Below, in pieces: positions 8,551-17,989 of a DNA stretch of 64,000 nt. Below the pieces are notes generated by a model. It searched no databases, was not told where the DNA came from, and saw only the letters and a program-made list of their open reading frames with translations. A program made the translations under genes and the position numbers. The stretch is from Bacillus sp. AFS088145. GTDB taxonomy: Bacteria; Bacillota; Bacilli; Bacillales; Bacillaceae_G. Each line of letters opens with the position of its first letter. Within the stretch, counting starts at the first letter, position 1. Where the stretch lies: assembly GCF_002564465.1 (NCBI RefSeq), contig NZ_NUUX01000039.1, positions 40,645 through 104,644 on the forward strand, given 5' to 3'.

Positions 8551-8756
8551 ACTATGTACTACTATTTATATTTTTGTTTCAAATTTCCAGTTACTCCCAC
8601 AAAGTTGATTATACAGTAAAGAACTACTACTGTAATTTGGGGTAATTTCGCTTTTTTTGACACAAAAATATTCTTATGGAGCTAAACTGCTACATAGTTG
8701 TATAAGAAAATCAAATATCTACTCTAACCGATCCTACTATTTCAGCCAATAAAAAA

Positions 8757-9665
8757 CTAATAAAATTTTGTATGTAAATCTTTAAAAACATTTATAGCCT
8801 GAAAAAAATATTCATTATAAGTTCCTTCATCTTCTAAACTCCAACAAGTTGATAATACAGCATGCGAATAACCCCACAGGAGTACTCTTTCTTTATTTAG
8901 ATCTAATTCTTTTACTAGTAGTTCAATTCGATTTTCTAGAGTCGTAGAAATATCTTTTCCTTCTAAGTTGTTCAAAAGAAACTGAATGATGTCATATTCT
9001 CTTTCGCCTATTAATCCTTTTGGGTCAATTACTTTCCATGAGCTTTCTCCGGCATTTAATATATTATAATGATGTAAGTCCCCGTGAAGTAAGTATTTTG
9101 TAGATTGTGTACAATTCATTTCCTTAAAAATAGTATACGCATCTAATAGCATTTCTTTTGAAATAGGGCCTAAGCCATTGGGAAATTTTTCAACAATTCG
9201 ACTTAAGCTATTTTCACTACTTAATATGGAAGGTATTCTAGTGGATTTAGGTGCGGCTTTCCATAAATTTTTCATCACTTTGACGGCTATGCCCATTGCC
9301 TCTTGTTCATTTTCAATCGTAGCAAGAGTATCACCAGGCAAAAGTTGTTCTAAAATTAGGATCCCTTCATTAAGATCGAAATCTATAACTTTAACAAAAT
9401 CTTTATTTTTAAACTCTCTTAATGCTTCAACCTCACTATTAAATTCCTCATTTGGGACTGCGAGTTTAATCACTGCGTTTTTTTGACCATCAATTAAAAT
9501 TGGCGCTACAAAATTATATGATAATGCAAATGGAGAGAATATTTTCATATTCCATCGAATTTCACTTCTATTACATAAGTCATCAAAATTTCTGAGCCAT
9601 ATCTCTCCTTTTTCTTTATGGATATCTTTAATGGTTTTTATAAACTGATCTGGAAGAGCTATCAT
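8757..9665 (-). CDS. Aminoglycoside phosphotransferase-like kinase (APH(6) type)
   Basis: Protein-kinase-fold small-molecule kinase of 302 residues. The catalytic loop LLHGDLHHYNIL (about 193-204) has the HGD aspartate and downstream Asn; the metal-binding segment is VIDPKGLIGEREYDII. The N-terminal lobe has NAVIKLAVP with the ATP lysine and an acidic partner in the following helix. DPKG and GEREYD are typical of the streptomycin-6-phosphotransferase/hydroxyurea kinase group (aminoglycoside_6 family). Such chromosomal members often have no proven resistance role. It stands alone upstream of the Nudix gene's terminal region. Resistance phenotype is not established by sequence. Confidence 0.78.
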   Translation of the reverse strand: MIALPDQFIKTIKDIHKEKGEIWLRNFDDLCNRSEIRWNMKIFSPFALSYNFVAPILIDGQKNAVIKLAVPNEEFNSEVEALREFKNKDFVKVIDFDLNEGILILEQLLPGDTLATIENEQEAMGIAVKVMKNLWKAAPKSTRIPSILSSENSLSRIVEKFPNGLGPISKEMLLDAYTIFKEMNCTQSTKYLLHGDLHHYNILNAGESSWKVIDPKGLIGEREYDIIQFLLNNLEGKDISTTLENRIELLVKELDLNKERVLLWGYSHAVLSTCWSLEDEGTYNEYFFQAINVFKDLHTKFY

Positions 9666-9839
9666 TTAATCATCCTTTTCTATAAAGAATTGTTTTTAAT
9701 GTTTGAAGTTTCTAAAAAATGTAGAGTTGAACTGAAGTACAATTGCTTTTTGTATAAGTAGAAAAATTGACTCCCTCACTTATTTTTAAAATCACTTTGA
9801 GAAACTCAACTTCCGTTAGATGAAAGATGGAGAGAATAA

Positions 9840-10307
9840 TCAAATTAGTTGTTCTTTTAATTTGTACTCTTCAATTAATCGATTATTTTGGTACTTACCT
9901 TTTGCATATTGAATAATTTGATCTTTAATATTTGGATATAAGATGATATTGTCTAAATCATTAATTGATACCCATTTTACGCCAGTTTGATTTGGATCTG
10001 GATTTGGTGGCATCGTAGGAATTGAGTTTTCTTTAATATGACAACGAAACATTAAACTTAATCCATGTATTCTATGACCGGTCATATGAGGTGCATTTTC
10101 TGAAACAAATACTAGTTCCCCAACCTCAACTTCTACACCTGCTTCTTCAAATGCTTCTCTTTTTACAGCTTCAATAATTGTCTCACCAGGTTCGGTACCG
10201 CCAGCTGGTAAATTATAGTGAATTCCGGCCTCATCTGTAAATTGAATAAATAAAACTGAATCATCTTCAACAATTAAAGCACATGCTCTTACACGAATAT
10301 GATACAT
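9840..10307 (-). CDS. Nudix hydrolase
   Basis: Hydrolyses a nucleoside-diphosphate-linked substrate. The Nudix box GGTEPGETIIEAVKREAFEEAG (about residues 36-57) is complete: glycine, first glutamate, the REAFEEAG metal-binding helix. At 155 residues it is a single domain. The segment after the box (NAPHMTGHRIHGLSLMF) resembles ADP-ribose/NTP-pyrophosphatase-like Nudix proteins but does not decide the substrate. The ATG at 10307 has a GGGAGGAG site. The arginine operon ends about 160 bases upstream with its own terminator, so this is a separate unit. Confidence 0.85.
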   Translation of the reverse strand: MYHIRVRACALIVEDDSVLFIQFTDEAGIHYNLPAGGTEPGETIIEAVKREAFEEAGVEVEVGELVFVSENAPHMTGHRIHGLSLMFRCHIKENSIPTMPPNPDPNQTGVKWVSINDLDNIILYPNIKDQIIQYAKGKYQNNRLIEEYKLKEQLI

Positions 10308-10404
10308 CCCCTAGCTCCTCCCCCAATAAAAGTGATTATTCCATTATCTAAAAAATAAATTCAACTTTCAATCTATTTTTACGAATCAAGCAGAAAGACC
10401 TAAA

Positions 10405-10443
10405 TAATAAAAAGGCATCATGGTATATGTCCATGAATGCCTT
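10405..10443 (-). terminator. Terminator of argCJBD operon
   Basis: On the minus strand AAGGCATTCATGG pairs with CCATGATGCCTT around a short loop and is followed by TTTTATTATTT. It begins about 20 bases after the argD stop. Confidence 0.85.
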
Positions 10444-10464
10444 CTAGTCAAAATATACTATCCA

Positions 10465-11628
10465 TCATTTAACTTGGCTATCTAAAAAATAAGAAGAAAG
10501 AACTTGTTTCATTATTTGGATTGCTTCATCTATTTCTTCGTATGATAAATTGATCGGCGGTAATAATCTTAATACATTAGTTCCTGCAGTACCAACGATT
10601 AAACCATTCTTTAAAAATTGCTCCACTAGTTGATTCACAGATAGATTTAACTCGATACCAACCATTAACCCTTTCCCGCGTATTTCTACTATTTGCGGAA
10701 ACTCTTCTTTTATTTCAGCTAATTTATCAAATAAATACTGTCCTTTTTCTTTTACACTATTTAAAAATTGTAACTCATTAATAAGATTGATTGTTTCAAA
10801 AGAAGCCGCCATTGCTAAATAATTTCCGCCAAAAGTTGAACCATGCGCTCCTAACGAGAATGTGTTTGCTAGCTTGTTCTTACCGAGCATTGCGCCAACT
10901 GGAAAACCATTCCCTAAACCTTTTGCTAGCGTAATAATATCTGGATTTAATGGAGTTTGTTCATAGGCAAACATTGTTCCTGTTCTGCCCACTCCGGTTT
11001 GTACTTCATCAACAATGAGTAATAATTCATGTTTTTTACAAAGAACTTGAATCCCTTCAAAAAAGTCATTATTACCAACGATTACACCACCTTCACCTTG
11101 GATTACCTCCAAAATAATTGCTCCAGTATTTTCATTAATTTCATTTTGTAAAGCATTCAAATCATTATATGGTACATATGTAAAACCACTTAACATTTCA
11201 CCGTATCCTTCATGAATTTTAGACTGACCTGTAGCAGCCATTGATCCAAATGTACGTCCATGAAAGCTTTGTTTAAAACTGATTATATGAGATTTACCTG
11301 AATGTTTTCTAGCTAATTTTATAGCTGCCTCATTCGCTTCTGTCCCACTATTACAGAAAAATACTAAACCATCCTTAAAGCTTTTTACTAAAACTTTAGC
11401 TAGCTCTTCTTGTTTTTTTATTGTAAATAAATTTGATACGTGCCAAATTGATTCTACTTGTTCTTTTAGTGCATTTACAACTTTTGGATGACAATGACCT
11501 AAGTTACAAACAGCAATTCCACTTAAAAAATCTAGATATTTGTTATTTTCGTCATCATATAGGTAAGTACCTTTTCCGTTTTGAAAATTAATATTTTTTT
11601 TATTATAAGTTGGAAATAAATTACTCAC
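10465..11628 (-). CDS. argD: Acetylornithine aminotransferase
   Basis: PLP-dependent enzyme converting N-acetylglutamate-5-semialdehyde and glutamate to N-acetylornithine and 2-oxoglutarate. The class-III aminotransferase features are clear: NSGTEANEAAIKLARKH binding the PLP phosphate, the aspartate in IVDEVQTGVGRTG, and the Schiff-base lysine in TLAKGLGNGFPVGA. At 387 residues the length is normal. It is last in argC-J-B-D and its start overlaps the end of argB by eight bases, indicating translational coupling. argF and carAB, which follow in B. subtilis, are absent here: a terminator follows at once. Confidence 0.95.
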   Translation of the reverse strand: MSNLFPTYNKKNINFQNGKGTYLYDDENNKYLDFLSGIAVCNLGHCHPKVVNALKEQVESIWHVSNLFTIKKQEELAKVLVKSFKDGLVFFCNSGTEANEAAIKLARKHSGKSHIISFKQSFHGRTFGSMAATGQSKIHEGYGEMLSGFTYVPYNDLNALQNEINENTGAIILEVIQGEGGVIVGNNDFFEGIQVLCKKHELLLIVDEVQTGVGRTGTMFAYEQTPLNPDIITLAKGLGNGFPVGAMLGKNKLANTFSLGAHGSTFGGNYLAMAASFETINLINELQFLNSVKEKGQYLFDKLAEIKEEFPQIVEIRGKGLMVGIELNLSVNQLVEQFLKNGLIVGTAGTNVLRLLPPINLSYEEIDEAIQIMKQVLSSYFLDSQVK

Positions 11629-12391
11629 TTAACACAACTCCTTTTGTAAATACTGTACCGTTAATCGTTCCATTTTCATTTAAGAAATTCTCACCAACAA
11701 TCGCCACTGAATTTACTATATTTAATGCATTTAAGGCACTCGTAACTTTCGGAATCATTCCACCATAAATAGTTTTTTCATCAATTAATTTATCAACTTC
11801 ACTAGGCGTAATCTTTTCAATCAATTTTTGTTCTAGATCTAAAACACCACTTGTATTTGTAATAAAGCAGAGTAATTCCGCATTCATTGCCTTGGCAATA
11901 CTTTTTGCTGCTTCGTCTGCGTTAATATTATATTTTTGGCCAATTTTATCCACCCCGACAGGTGAAATAACAGGTACAAAATCATTATTAAGTAGTAAAT
12001 TTAATAGATTCGTATTTACATCCTCAATTTCTCCAACCCAACCTAATTTTCCCTTATTATAAAGTGAAGCTTCAAGTAATAGATTGTCACATCCTGATAG
12101 TCCAATAGCTTTAATATTATATTGATTACAAATAATCGTTAAATCTTTATTGATTTTTCCATTTAGGACATATTCTACAATTTCTAAAACTTCCGATGAC
12201 GTCTTACGAATGCCGTCTTCCATTTCAACTGGAATTGAAAACTTTAATAATAAGTTATTTATAAGTGGTCCCCCTCCATGTACAAGGATGACTTTTTTAC
12301 CACTCATTTTTAATTGATTTATATTTTCAAAGAATGTATTTGATAGGTTATGGATTAAACTACCACCAAGTTTAATAACTACTGTTTCCAC
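11621..12391 (-). CDS. argB: Acetylglutamate kinase
   Basis: Phosphorylates N-acetylglutamate, the second step of acetylated arginine synthesis. The amino-acid-kinase fold is shown by VIKLGGSLI at the N-terminus (ATP lysine), VHGGGPLINNLL, and the C-terminal NINADEAAKSIAKAM and GGMIPKV segments. The 256-residue length is that of the short, Bacillus-type enzyme without the N-terminal helix found in arginine-inhibited hexameric kinases, so feedback inhibition by arginine is not expected from structure; cyclic ArgJ makes that less necessary. It follows argJ by 14 bases and overlaps argD. Confidence 0.95.
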   Translation of the reverse strand: METVVIKLGGSLIHNLSNTFFENINQLKMSGKKVILVHGGGPLINNLLLKFSIPVEMEDGIRKTSSEVLEIVEYVLNGKINKDLTIICNQYNIKAIGLSGCDNLLLEASLYNKGKLGWVGEIEDVNTNLLNLLLNNDFVPVISPVGVDKIGQKYNINADEAAKSIAKAMNAELLCFITNTSGVLDLEQKLIEKITPSEVDKLIDEKTIYGGMIPKVTSALNALNIVNSVAIVGENFLNENGTINGTVFTKGVVLSE

Positions 12392-12405
12392 TGTTTAATT
12401 CCCCC

Positions 12406-13629
12406 TTATGTGCGATAGCTTGCATTTATTTTCACATAATCATAAGTTAAATCGCAGCCCCATGCAGTACCAAGTGTATCTCCTTCGTGTAAATGGACAT
12501 CAATATAAATAATCTCATTTTTCAAAGCAATTTTAGCCTCTTCTTCATTAAATTCAACTGGTTTGCTACCAAATAATACTGTTACACCATTAATGGAAAT
12601 ATCGATTTGATTAAATTTACCTTCGACCCCGCTATATCCAATCGCACCAATAATTCTTCCCCAGTTAGCGTCTTCTCCATAAACAGCTGTTTTTACTAAA
12701 TTTGATCCGACGATCGTTTTAGCAATTTGATTTGCATTTTTTTGGCTTGAAGCTCCATTTACATTTACTTCAATTAACTTAGTTGCCCCTTCACCATCTC
12801 TTGCAATCTTTTTAGCCAAGTCTCCACAAACTAATTGAAATGCAGCTACAAAATTAGCCCAATCTGGATGACTTTCAGTTAATTCCTCATGTTCAACTGT
12901 CCCATTTGCCATTACTAAAACCATATCATTTGTTGAAGTATCTCCATCAACTGTAATTTGGTTAAATGTCTTATCTGTCACTTCTTTTAGTAAACTTTGT
13001 AACTGACCAGAACTAATCGTAGCGTCAGTTGTCACAAAACCAAGCATAGTTGCCATATTTGGATGAATCATTCCAGAACCTTTAGCAGACCCAGCAACTG
13101 TTACGATCTTTCCGTCAATCAATACTTCATAACAAGTAGTTTTTATAACAGTATCTGTCGTTAAGATTGCGTGACCGAAATCTTCTCCATCTTCCGACTT
13201 ATTACCGAGCGTTAATTTGTCGATACCGCTTTTTAATCGATCCATTTTTAAATATTCACCGATTACACCAGTCGATGCGATTGCGACTAAATGTTCAGGT
13301 AAATTAAGATGCTCAGCACACCATGTTCTCATTAAATAGGCATCCTCTTCTCCTTTTTTACCTGTACATGCATTTGCACAACCACTATTTACTAAAACTG
13401 CTTGAAGCTTATTACTATATGAGATACTCTGTTTTGTTATCGCAATTGGTGCTGCTGGAAATAAATTTAATGTATAAACTGCCGCAACTGATGCTGGCTT
13501 CTCAGAATAAATTAACCCTAAATCTTTACGTTTATAACGTAGTCCAGCATGAACTCCACTAGCATAAAAACCATTTGGTGATGTAATTGTTCCATTTATT
13601 TTTTTTATATTCTTTTCTTTTGTTATCAA
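12406..13629 (-). CDS. argJ: Bifunctional ornithine acetyltransferase / N-acetylglutamate synthase
   Basis: Transfers the acetyl group from N-acetylornithine to glutamate, recycling it within the pathway, and may also acetylate glutamate from acetyl-CoA. The precursor self-cleaves; the conserved site is in GMIHPNMATMLGFVTTDA, between Ala and Thr of MATML. The N-terminal GFYASGVHAGLRYKRKDLGL and the C-terminal YGEDANWGRIIGAIGYSG are typical. At 407 residues it is full length. It follows argC by 13 bases. Whether it is mono- or bifunctional cannot be told from sequence; no separate argA or argE is seen in the window. Confidence 0.94.
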   Translation of the reverse strand: MITKEKNIKKINGTITSPNGFYASGVHAGLRYKRKDLGLIYSEKPASVAAVYTLNLFPAAPIAITKQSISYSNKLQAVLVNSGCANACTGKKGEEDAYLMRTWCAEHLNLPEHLVAIASTGVIGEYLKMDRLKSGIDKLTLGNKSEDGEDFGHAILTTDTVIKTTCYEVLIDGKIVTVAGSAKGSGMIHPNMATMLGFVTTDATISSGQLQSLLKEVTDKTFNQITVDGDTSTNDMVLVMANGTVEHEELTESHPDWANFVAAFQLVCGDLAKKIARDGEGATKLIEVNVNGASSQKNANQIAKTIVGSNLVKTAVYGEDANWGRIIGAIGYSGVEGKFNQIDISINGVTVLFGSKPVEFNEEEAKIALKNEIIYIDVHLHEGDTLGTAWGCDLTYDYVKINASYRT

Positions 13630-13642
13630 CTTTTATCTCTCC

Positions 13643-14674
13643 TTATGGAAATATTGGTGTAAATTGTAAACCTGTTTCATCCGACAAACCTAACATTAAA
13701 TTCATATTCTGAATTGCCTGCCCGGCCGCTCCCTTAACAAGGTTATCTATGACAGAAACGATTGTAATTCGATTGGTACGTTTGTCGTAAGTAGCATATA
13801 AATCACAAAAATTTGAACCATAAACATCTTTAGTACAAGGTACTCCGTCTCTTACTCTCACAAAATAGGAATCTTCATAACTTTGGTTATAGATTTCTTT
13901 TAATTCTTCGTTACTAATTTCACGTGTTGACGTAGCATAAATTGTTGACAAAATCCCCCTTGTCATTGGAACTAAATGTGGTGTAAAAGTTATAAAATCC
14001 TGTGTTGAATCAATTGATCCAATAAATTGTTCAATTTCAGGTATATGTTGATGTTCAGTAATTTTATAGGCTGTTAGATTTTCATTTCGATTCATAAATT
14101 GAGTTGTTTGATTTGCCGTTTTACCAGCTCCAGAAATTCCAGATTTAGCATCTACTATAATTGAATTTTTCGCTACAATTCCTGCCTTTAATAACGGCGC
14201 GACTCCTAGTAGTGTCGCTGTTGGATAACATCCTGGATTAGCAATATTATTGGATTGTTTGATCGCTTCTCGATTAAGTTCAGATAGTCCGTATGTAAAT
14301 TGATTCGTTTTTGAAAAACAAGGATGTGTATGTTTATACCATTTTTGGTATGTTTCTTCTTTTTTTAATCGAAAATCTCCAGATAGATCAATTAATTTTG
14401 TTTTCGAAAAATCGATTTCTTCCATTAATTCACTGCTAACTCCATGTGGTGTAGCAAAAAACAAAATATCATTTTCTGAAACAGATTTATTTTTATTCCA
14501 CTTTTTTATTGCCCCACTAGTACTAGTAGCTAAATGTGGATAATACGTAGACAAATCTTCCGTATAATCTGATGTTGAATAAAAATTCATACCGCTTATT
14601 TCCGGATGCATTGATAGTAATCTTACGAGTTCAAGACCACCATATCCGGTTGCCCCCATAATACCAACTTTCAT
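13643..14674 (-). CDS. argC: N-acetyl-gamma-glutamyl-phosphate reductase
   Basis: NADPH-dependent reduction of N-acetylglutamyl phosphate to the semialdehyde, step three of arginine synthesis. The N-terminal nucleotide motif is GIMGATGYGGLELVRLL; the catalytic cysteine lies in NPGCYPTATLL (about residue 148), and the conserved histidine in TPHLVPMTRGIL. At 343 residues it is full length. It is first in argCJBD, preceded by AAGGGGATATT, and is driven by a promoter carrying an AhrC/ArgR-type box (14708-14736). Confidence 0.95.
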   Translation of the reverse strand: MKVGIMGATGYGGLELVRLLSMHPEISGMNFYSTSDYTEDLSTYYPHLATSTSGAIKKWNKNKSVSENDILFFATPHGVSSELMEEIDFSKTKLIDLSGDFRLKKEETYQKWYKHTHPCFSKTNQFTYGLSELNREAIKQSNNIANPGCYPTATLLGVAPLLKAGIVAKNSIIVDAKSGISGAGKTANQTTQFMNRNENLTAYKITEHQHIPEIEQFIGSIDSTQDFITFTPHLVPMTRGILSTIYATSTREISNEELKEIYNQSYEDSYFVRVRDGVPCTKDVYGSNFCDLYATYDKRTNRITIVSVIDNLVKGAAGQAIQNMNLMLGLSDETGLQFTPIFP

Positions 14675-14707
14675 TTTAATATCCCCTTTTATAAAATTAT
14701 ATTCTTC

Positions 14708-14736
14708 ATTATAAATATGAATAAATATAAAATCAA
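14708..14736 (-). promoter_or_regulatory. argC promoter with ARG box in the spacer
   Basis: On the minus strand TTGATT (14736-14731) and TATAAT (14713-14708) are separated by exactly 17 bases, a near-ideal sigma-A promoter. The spacer and -10 region carry ATGAATAAATAT (plus strand, from about 14717), which resembles half of the AhrC/ArgR consensus ATGAATAAAAATTCAT. Arginine-dependent repression by occlusion is expected from the known B. subtilis system; the site itself is an inference from similarity. Confidence 0.65.
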
Positions 14737-14762
14737 TTGTATTTTTATAAATATTTGAAAAT

Positions 14763-14795
14763 AAAAAAAAGATTAACCAATTTTCTTGATTAATC
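14763..14795 (-). terminator. Terminator of cardiolipin-synthase-like gene
   Basis: On the minus strand AAAGATTAA and TTAATCTTT pair around the loop and are followed by a run of T residues, about 60 bases past the stop at 14855. Confidence 0.7.
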
Positions 14796-14854
14796 TTTCA
14801 TTATTTTTTCATTGTATTCTTTAAATAAAAATAACGTACAACTAGTTTTTTACC

Positions 14855-16075
14855 CTATAAATAAAACTCAAATACTTTCGCTATTTTTTCTTTTATTTTT
14901 TCCTTAAAAGGTAAATTTTTAATATAAGTAGGCGTAATTTGAAAAGCATGATTAAATACATCAGCTAATTCTGGTTCTACCTGTTTGATAAATTGTTGAT
15001 CATATATATAACAATTCAATTCATCCGTTAAATGAAATGACCTCGAATCAAAATTTGTTGTACCAATCATTAGTACTTTATCATCAATTTTAATTACTTT
15101 ACCGTGAAAAATACCTTTTTTAAACCCATAGACTTTTATATTATTTTTCCAAGCTTTCTTTATATATGGAAATGCTGCTTGTTGTACTAGAAGTGCATCT
15201 GACTTATGAGAATATAGTATTTTTACTTCAATTCCTCTATTTGCTGCATCTAATAATGTATCCCATATCACTTTATTATTCGGTATAAAATATGGAGAAT
15301 AAATTGTTATAGAATGTTTTGCTTGTTTAAACAATTTACTATATTCTTGCTCAATTCCTATTTTAGTATATGAAACAAATTGATGCTGACTTCTCCCAAT
15401 TTTTTTACTGATCTGCATCTGTGTAATTTTTTGGTTTGAATTTTTTCTCCAATCATGTACAAATTGTTTTTCTAAGCCTTCAACACCACTACCTACTAAT
15501 CTAAGCTGAACATCTTCCCACGGTTTTAATCCTTTTTTTTCATCTATATACTTTTTACCTATATTAAACCCACCAATATAGCCAATTTCCCCATCAATAA
15601 TCGTCATTCGACGATGATTTCTGTTATTTATCGATGCAAAAAAATAGGATAATTGCGGTTTATTAAAATAGGTAAAATGTACTCCATGGTCGATTAATGA
15701 TTTTCTTTCTTTCCGTTCTAATAAAATTCCACCAAGTCGATCAACACCATAATAAACTGGAATTCCTTCATCACTCTTCTTTTTTAAAACATCTAAAAAT
15801 TCATGTGAAACACGATCATTAGAAATCGAAAAAAAGTAGATATGCACTTCCTTTTTTGCATTCCTAATATCATGAAATAATTGGTTATTTAACTTCCTTC
15901 CGTTCGTAAAAATCGACAAATCACTATGTCCCATTGGATAAGTTATTGGCTTTTCAGTAAAAATATTCTTTTTTTGAGCATTCTCCATTTCAATCTCATT
16001 TAAAGCAAATAATATGACCAATAGTGAAAATAGGAGTACTAAAGTTTTAAAAATGAATTTTAATATTTTTTTCAT
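14855..16075 (-). CDS. Phospholipase D-type cardiolipin synthase-like protein
   Basis: Membrane-bound phosphatidyltransferase-like protein. An N-terminal helix (about residues 7-25) anchors it. Two PLD motifs follow: NHRRMTIIDGEIGYIGGFN in the first half and HGKVIKIDDKVLMIGTTNFDSRS in the second. In the first motif the usual HxK lysine is arginine (H-R-R, then D five residues on), while the second is a regular HGKxxxxD. The closest familiar group is Bacillus YwjE/ClsB-like minor cardiolipin synthases of about 400 residues. Whether the substituted motif keeps activity is unknown. It is monocistronic, upstream of argC on the same strand but with its own terminator. Confidence 0.78.
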   Translation of the reverse strand: MKKILKFIFKTLVLLFSLLVILFALNEIEMENAQKKNIFTEKPITYPMGHSDLSIFTNGRKLNNQLFHDIRNAKKEVHIYFFSISNDRVSHEFLDVLKKKSDEGIPVYYGVDRLGGILLERKERKSLIDHGVHFTYFNKPQLSYFFASINNRNHRRMTIIDGEIGYIGGFNIGKKYIDEKKGLKPWEDVQLRLVGSGVEGLEKQFVHDWRKNSNQKITQMQISKKIGRSQHQFVSYTKIGIEQEYSKLFKQAKHSITIYSPYFIPNNKVIWDTLLDAANRGIEVKILYSHKSDALLVQQAAFPYIKKAWKNNIKVYGFKKGIFHGKVIKIDDKVLMIGTTNFDSRSFHLTDELNCYIYDQQFIKQVEPELADVFNHAFQITPTYIKNLPFKEKIKEKIAKVFEFYL

Positions 16076-16196
16076 AGATTCCTCTTACATAGTCTGGCAT
16101 AAGAGTATTTTTTGAATAAAATGACTTAAATATCCATATTTATTTTAATTATGGAATTTTTTTTCGTTTAGATTCAGTTAGACTAAAAAGTTGATT

Positions 16197-16236
16197 TTTG
16201 GAATTAAATAAAAGGCTGTCTAATTAGACAACCTTG
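16197..16236 (-). terminator. Weak terminator after TetR gene
   Basis: On the minus strand AAGGTTGTCTAATTAGACAGCCTTTT contains the inverted pair GGTTGTCTAA/TTAGACAGCC followed by TTTTATTTAATT; it lies just past the TetR stop at 16273. Confidence 0.65.
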
Positions 16237-16272
16237 TAAAAATCTTATTACTGAGAATTTTTATTTCACCAA

Positions 16273-16860
16273 TTAAGCCTTTAACATTTTCATCAAAAAA
16301 TCAGCAGCTGGTAAACCGAATTTATTATCAACTAAATCTTGAATAGTTAAACTATTTATCACATTGAAATACCAAACTAATATTTTTCGTGGATCTTCCT
16401 TTAAGAATTCACCACTTTCTTGTCCTTTTATAAATATAGGAATTAGTAAATCAATTAAATAATTAGGTGAATATTTTGATAATAATTCAGTCACTTTTTC
16501 TGGTACTTCGGTGTTTTTCCTCGCTTGTTGGATCATCATAAATGCATACTTATGATTTTCGTCTAACATTTTTTCAGTTAATAATTCTAATAGTTGGTAA
16601 GGAGTTCCTTGGAAAAACTGCAATGAACTTAACTCACTTTGAGACTCAATCATTAAACCTTCAATAATTTGAAAAAACAATTCTGCCTTTGATTGAAAAT
16701 GGCGAAAAATTAAACCTTCACTAACATTTGCTTCAGTTGCAATTACACTTGTTTTCGTATTTTTATAGCCATTCAATGCAAATATTTTCAATGCAGATTG
16801 TTTTATAAGCACCTTTCTATCAGTTTGTTGATTAGGATCTCTTGGTAACAACTTACTCAC
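16273..16860 (-). CDS. TetR-family transcriptional repressor
   Basis: DNA-binding regulator of 195 residues. The N-terminal TetR helix-turn-helix covers about residues 20-62: IFALNGYKNTKTSVIATEANVS leads into EGLIFRHFQSKAELF, the recognition helix and the following anchor. The remaining helical domain binds an unknown ligand. It lies 20 bases downstream of the alpha/beta hydrolase gene on the same strand, so both are one operon, and the promoter ahead of the hydrolase carries a perfect inverted repeat that is the likely binding site. Autoregulation of the pair is therefore expected. Confidence 0.85.
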   Translation of the reverse strand: MSKLLPRDPNQQTDRKVLIKQSALKIFALNGYKNTKTSVIATEANVSEGLIFRHFQSKAELFFQIIEGLMIESQSELSSLQFFQGTPYQLLELLTEKMLDENHKYAFMMIQQARKNTEVPEKVTELLSKYSPNYLIDLLIPIFIKGQESGEFLKEDPRKILVWYFNVINSLTIQDLVDNKFGLPAADFLMKMLKA

Positions 16861-16880
16861 TCCAATTTATACATTCTTAC

Positions 16881-17912
16881 TTAATTATTAATTGCTAATG
16901 GTCTTACTCTATTTATTAATTCTTGTAAAAACTGCTCAGGTCTAGCAAAGCAAGCTAAATGACCAGCGTTATTTATATAAATAAACTCTTTTAAAGGTGC
17001 TTCGATTTCTTTTAAAAATCGTTCTGCATTTTTGGTAGGGGTAATAATATCATTGTCTCCTTGAAAAATAAAGAAAGGTATTGAAAATACTGTTCCTAAC
17101 CGTCCATAATTAAAATTCATTAGTTCGTTAAACAATTGTTCACCCGAAAATTTCATCCCTTTAAAAATATCGAATAAATCGTGTATATTATGTCGTGGTG
17201 ATGAAAGCATTGAAGGTAAAATAAGGTCCATTACCATATTAGGAACATTTTTTATAGATTTTACTAAGATCTGATTTCTTCTATAAAAATCTTTAAGTGT
17301 CCATTTCGATTGATCTGGTCCTAGTTCTTTCAACTTCTTGATTCCTTTCGTATTCCCTGCATCAGACAAGGCATCAATGGCCAATTGGTATGCAATATTT
17401 TCATAATCAAAACAGTTTTGATCAGTCCCTACATACGCGAAAAAAAGATTTGGTCTTTCCTTAATCATTAATGTAGCTATAAGACTACCGACGGAACTTC
17501 CAACCAATATAATTTTATCTTTCTCAAGATCATTACAAATAAGATTACTTAATTCAATTCCATCTTCTGCCAACTGGTGTAATGTAATTTTACCACAGCC
17601 TTCTTTCTCATTCTTTTTAAACGTTTTTCCTGCACCACGTTGATCCCATTGAACAATAGTAAAATGCTTTTCCCAAGGACGTATTAAAGAACTAAAAATA
17701 GTATATGTTGAGGCAGGACCACCATGAATCAATAAAAGAACAGGATTTCTTCTATCTTCTCCTCGGATTGAAATCCATTGATCAATCCCTCCAATCGTTA
17801 CATACTTTTCTTCGTTAATCAAATATTCAGTATTAATTTCTAACTTCTTTTCATTTTTTCTTTGATTAAATTTACGAAAAAAGATATCGGGTAAAATATT
17901 GGATTTTGTCAT
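16881..17912 (-). CDS. Alpha/beta hydrolase (proline iminopeptidase-like)
   Basis: Serine hydrolase of 343 residues. Oxyanion motif LLIHGGPAST (about 78-87) is the HGGP type of proline iminopeptidases; the nucleophile elbow is VGSSVGSL; an aspartate follows in FQGDNDIITP and the histidine in NAGHLACF near the C-terminus, completing the triad. No signal peptide, so cytosolic. Substrate may be a peptide, ester or xenobiotic. It is first of a two-gene operon with a TetR regulator, a layout often seen for detoxification enzymes induced by their substrate. Confidence 0.82.
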   Translation of the reverse strand: MTKSNILPDIFFRKFNQRKNEKKLEINTEYLINEEKYVTIGGIDQWISIRGEDRRNPVLLLIHGGPASTYTIFSSLIRPWEKHFTIVQWDQRGAGKTFKKNEKEGCGKITLHQLAEDGIELSNLICNDLEKDKIILVGSSVGSLIATLMIKERPNLFFAYVGTDQNCFDYENIAYQLAIDALSDAGNTKGIKKLKELGPDQSKWTLKDFYRRNQILVKSIKNVPNMVMDLILPSMLSSPRHNIHDLFDIFKGMKFSGEQLFNELMNFNYGRLGTVFSIPFFIFQGDNDIITPTKNAERFLKEIEAPLKEFIYINNAGHLACFARPEQFLQELINRVRPLAINN

Positions 17913-17940
17913 TTAGAGTTTTTCCTTTCTAAATTTTATT

Positions 17941-17989
17941 AGTGAGTGAGTTACTCACTTATATCATATTATGCATCTTGCTCTGTCAA
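17941..17989 (-). promoter_or_regulatory. Promoter and TetR operator of hydrolase operon
   Basis: On the minus strand TTGACA (17989-17984) and TGATAT (17966-17961) are 17 bases apart. Directly downstream, 17941-17959 is a perfect 7-bp inverted repeat, AGTGAGT and ACTCACT with a 5-base spacer, overlapping the expected start of transcription. Its position and symmetry fit an operator for the TetR protein encoded in the same operon. Confidence 0.72.

Noticed and set aside
8757-9665. Calling a proven streptomycin-resistance gene
   Set aside because: Kinase motifs support the family, but many chromosomal members show no resistance, so only family membership is claimed.
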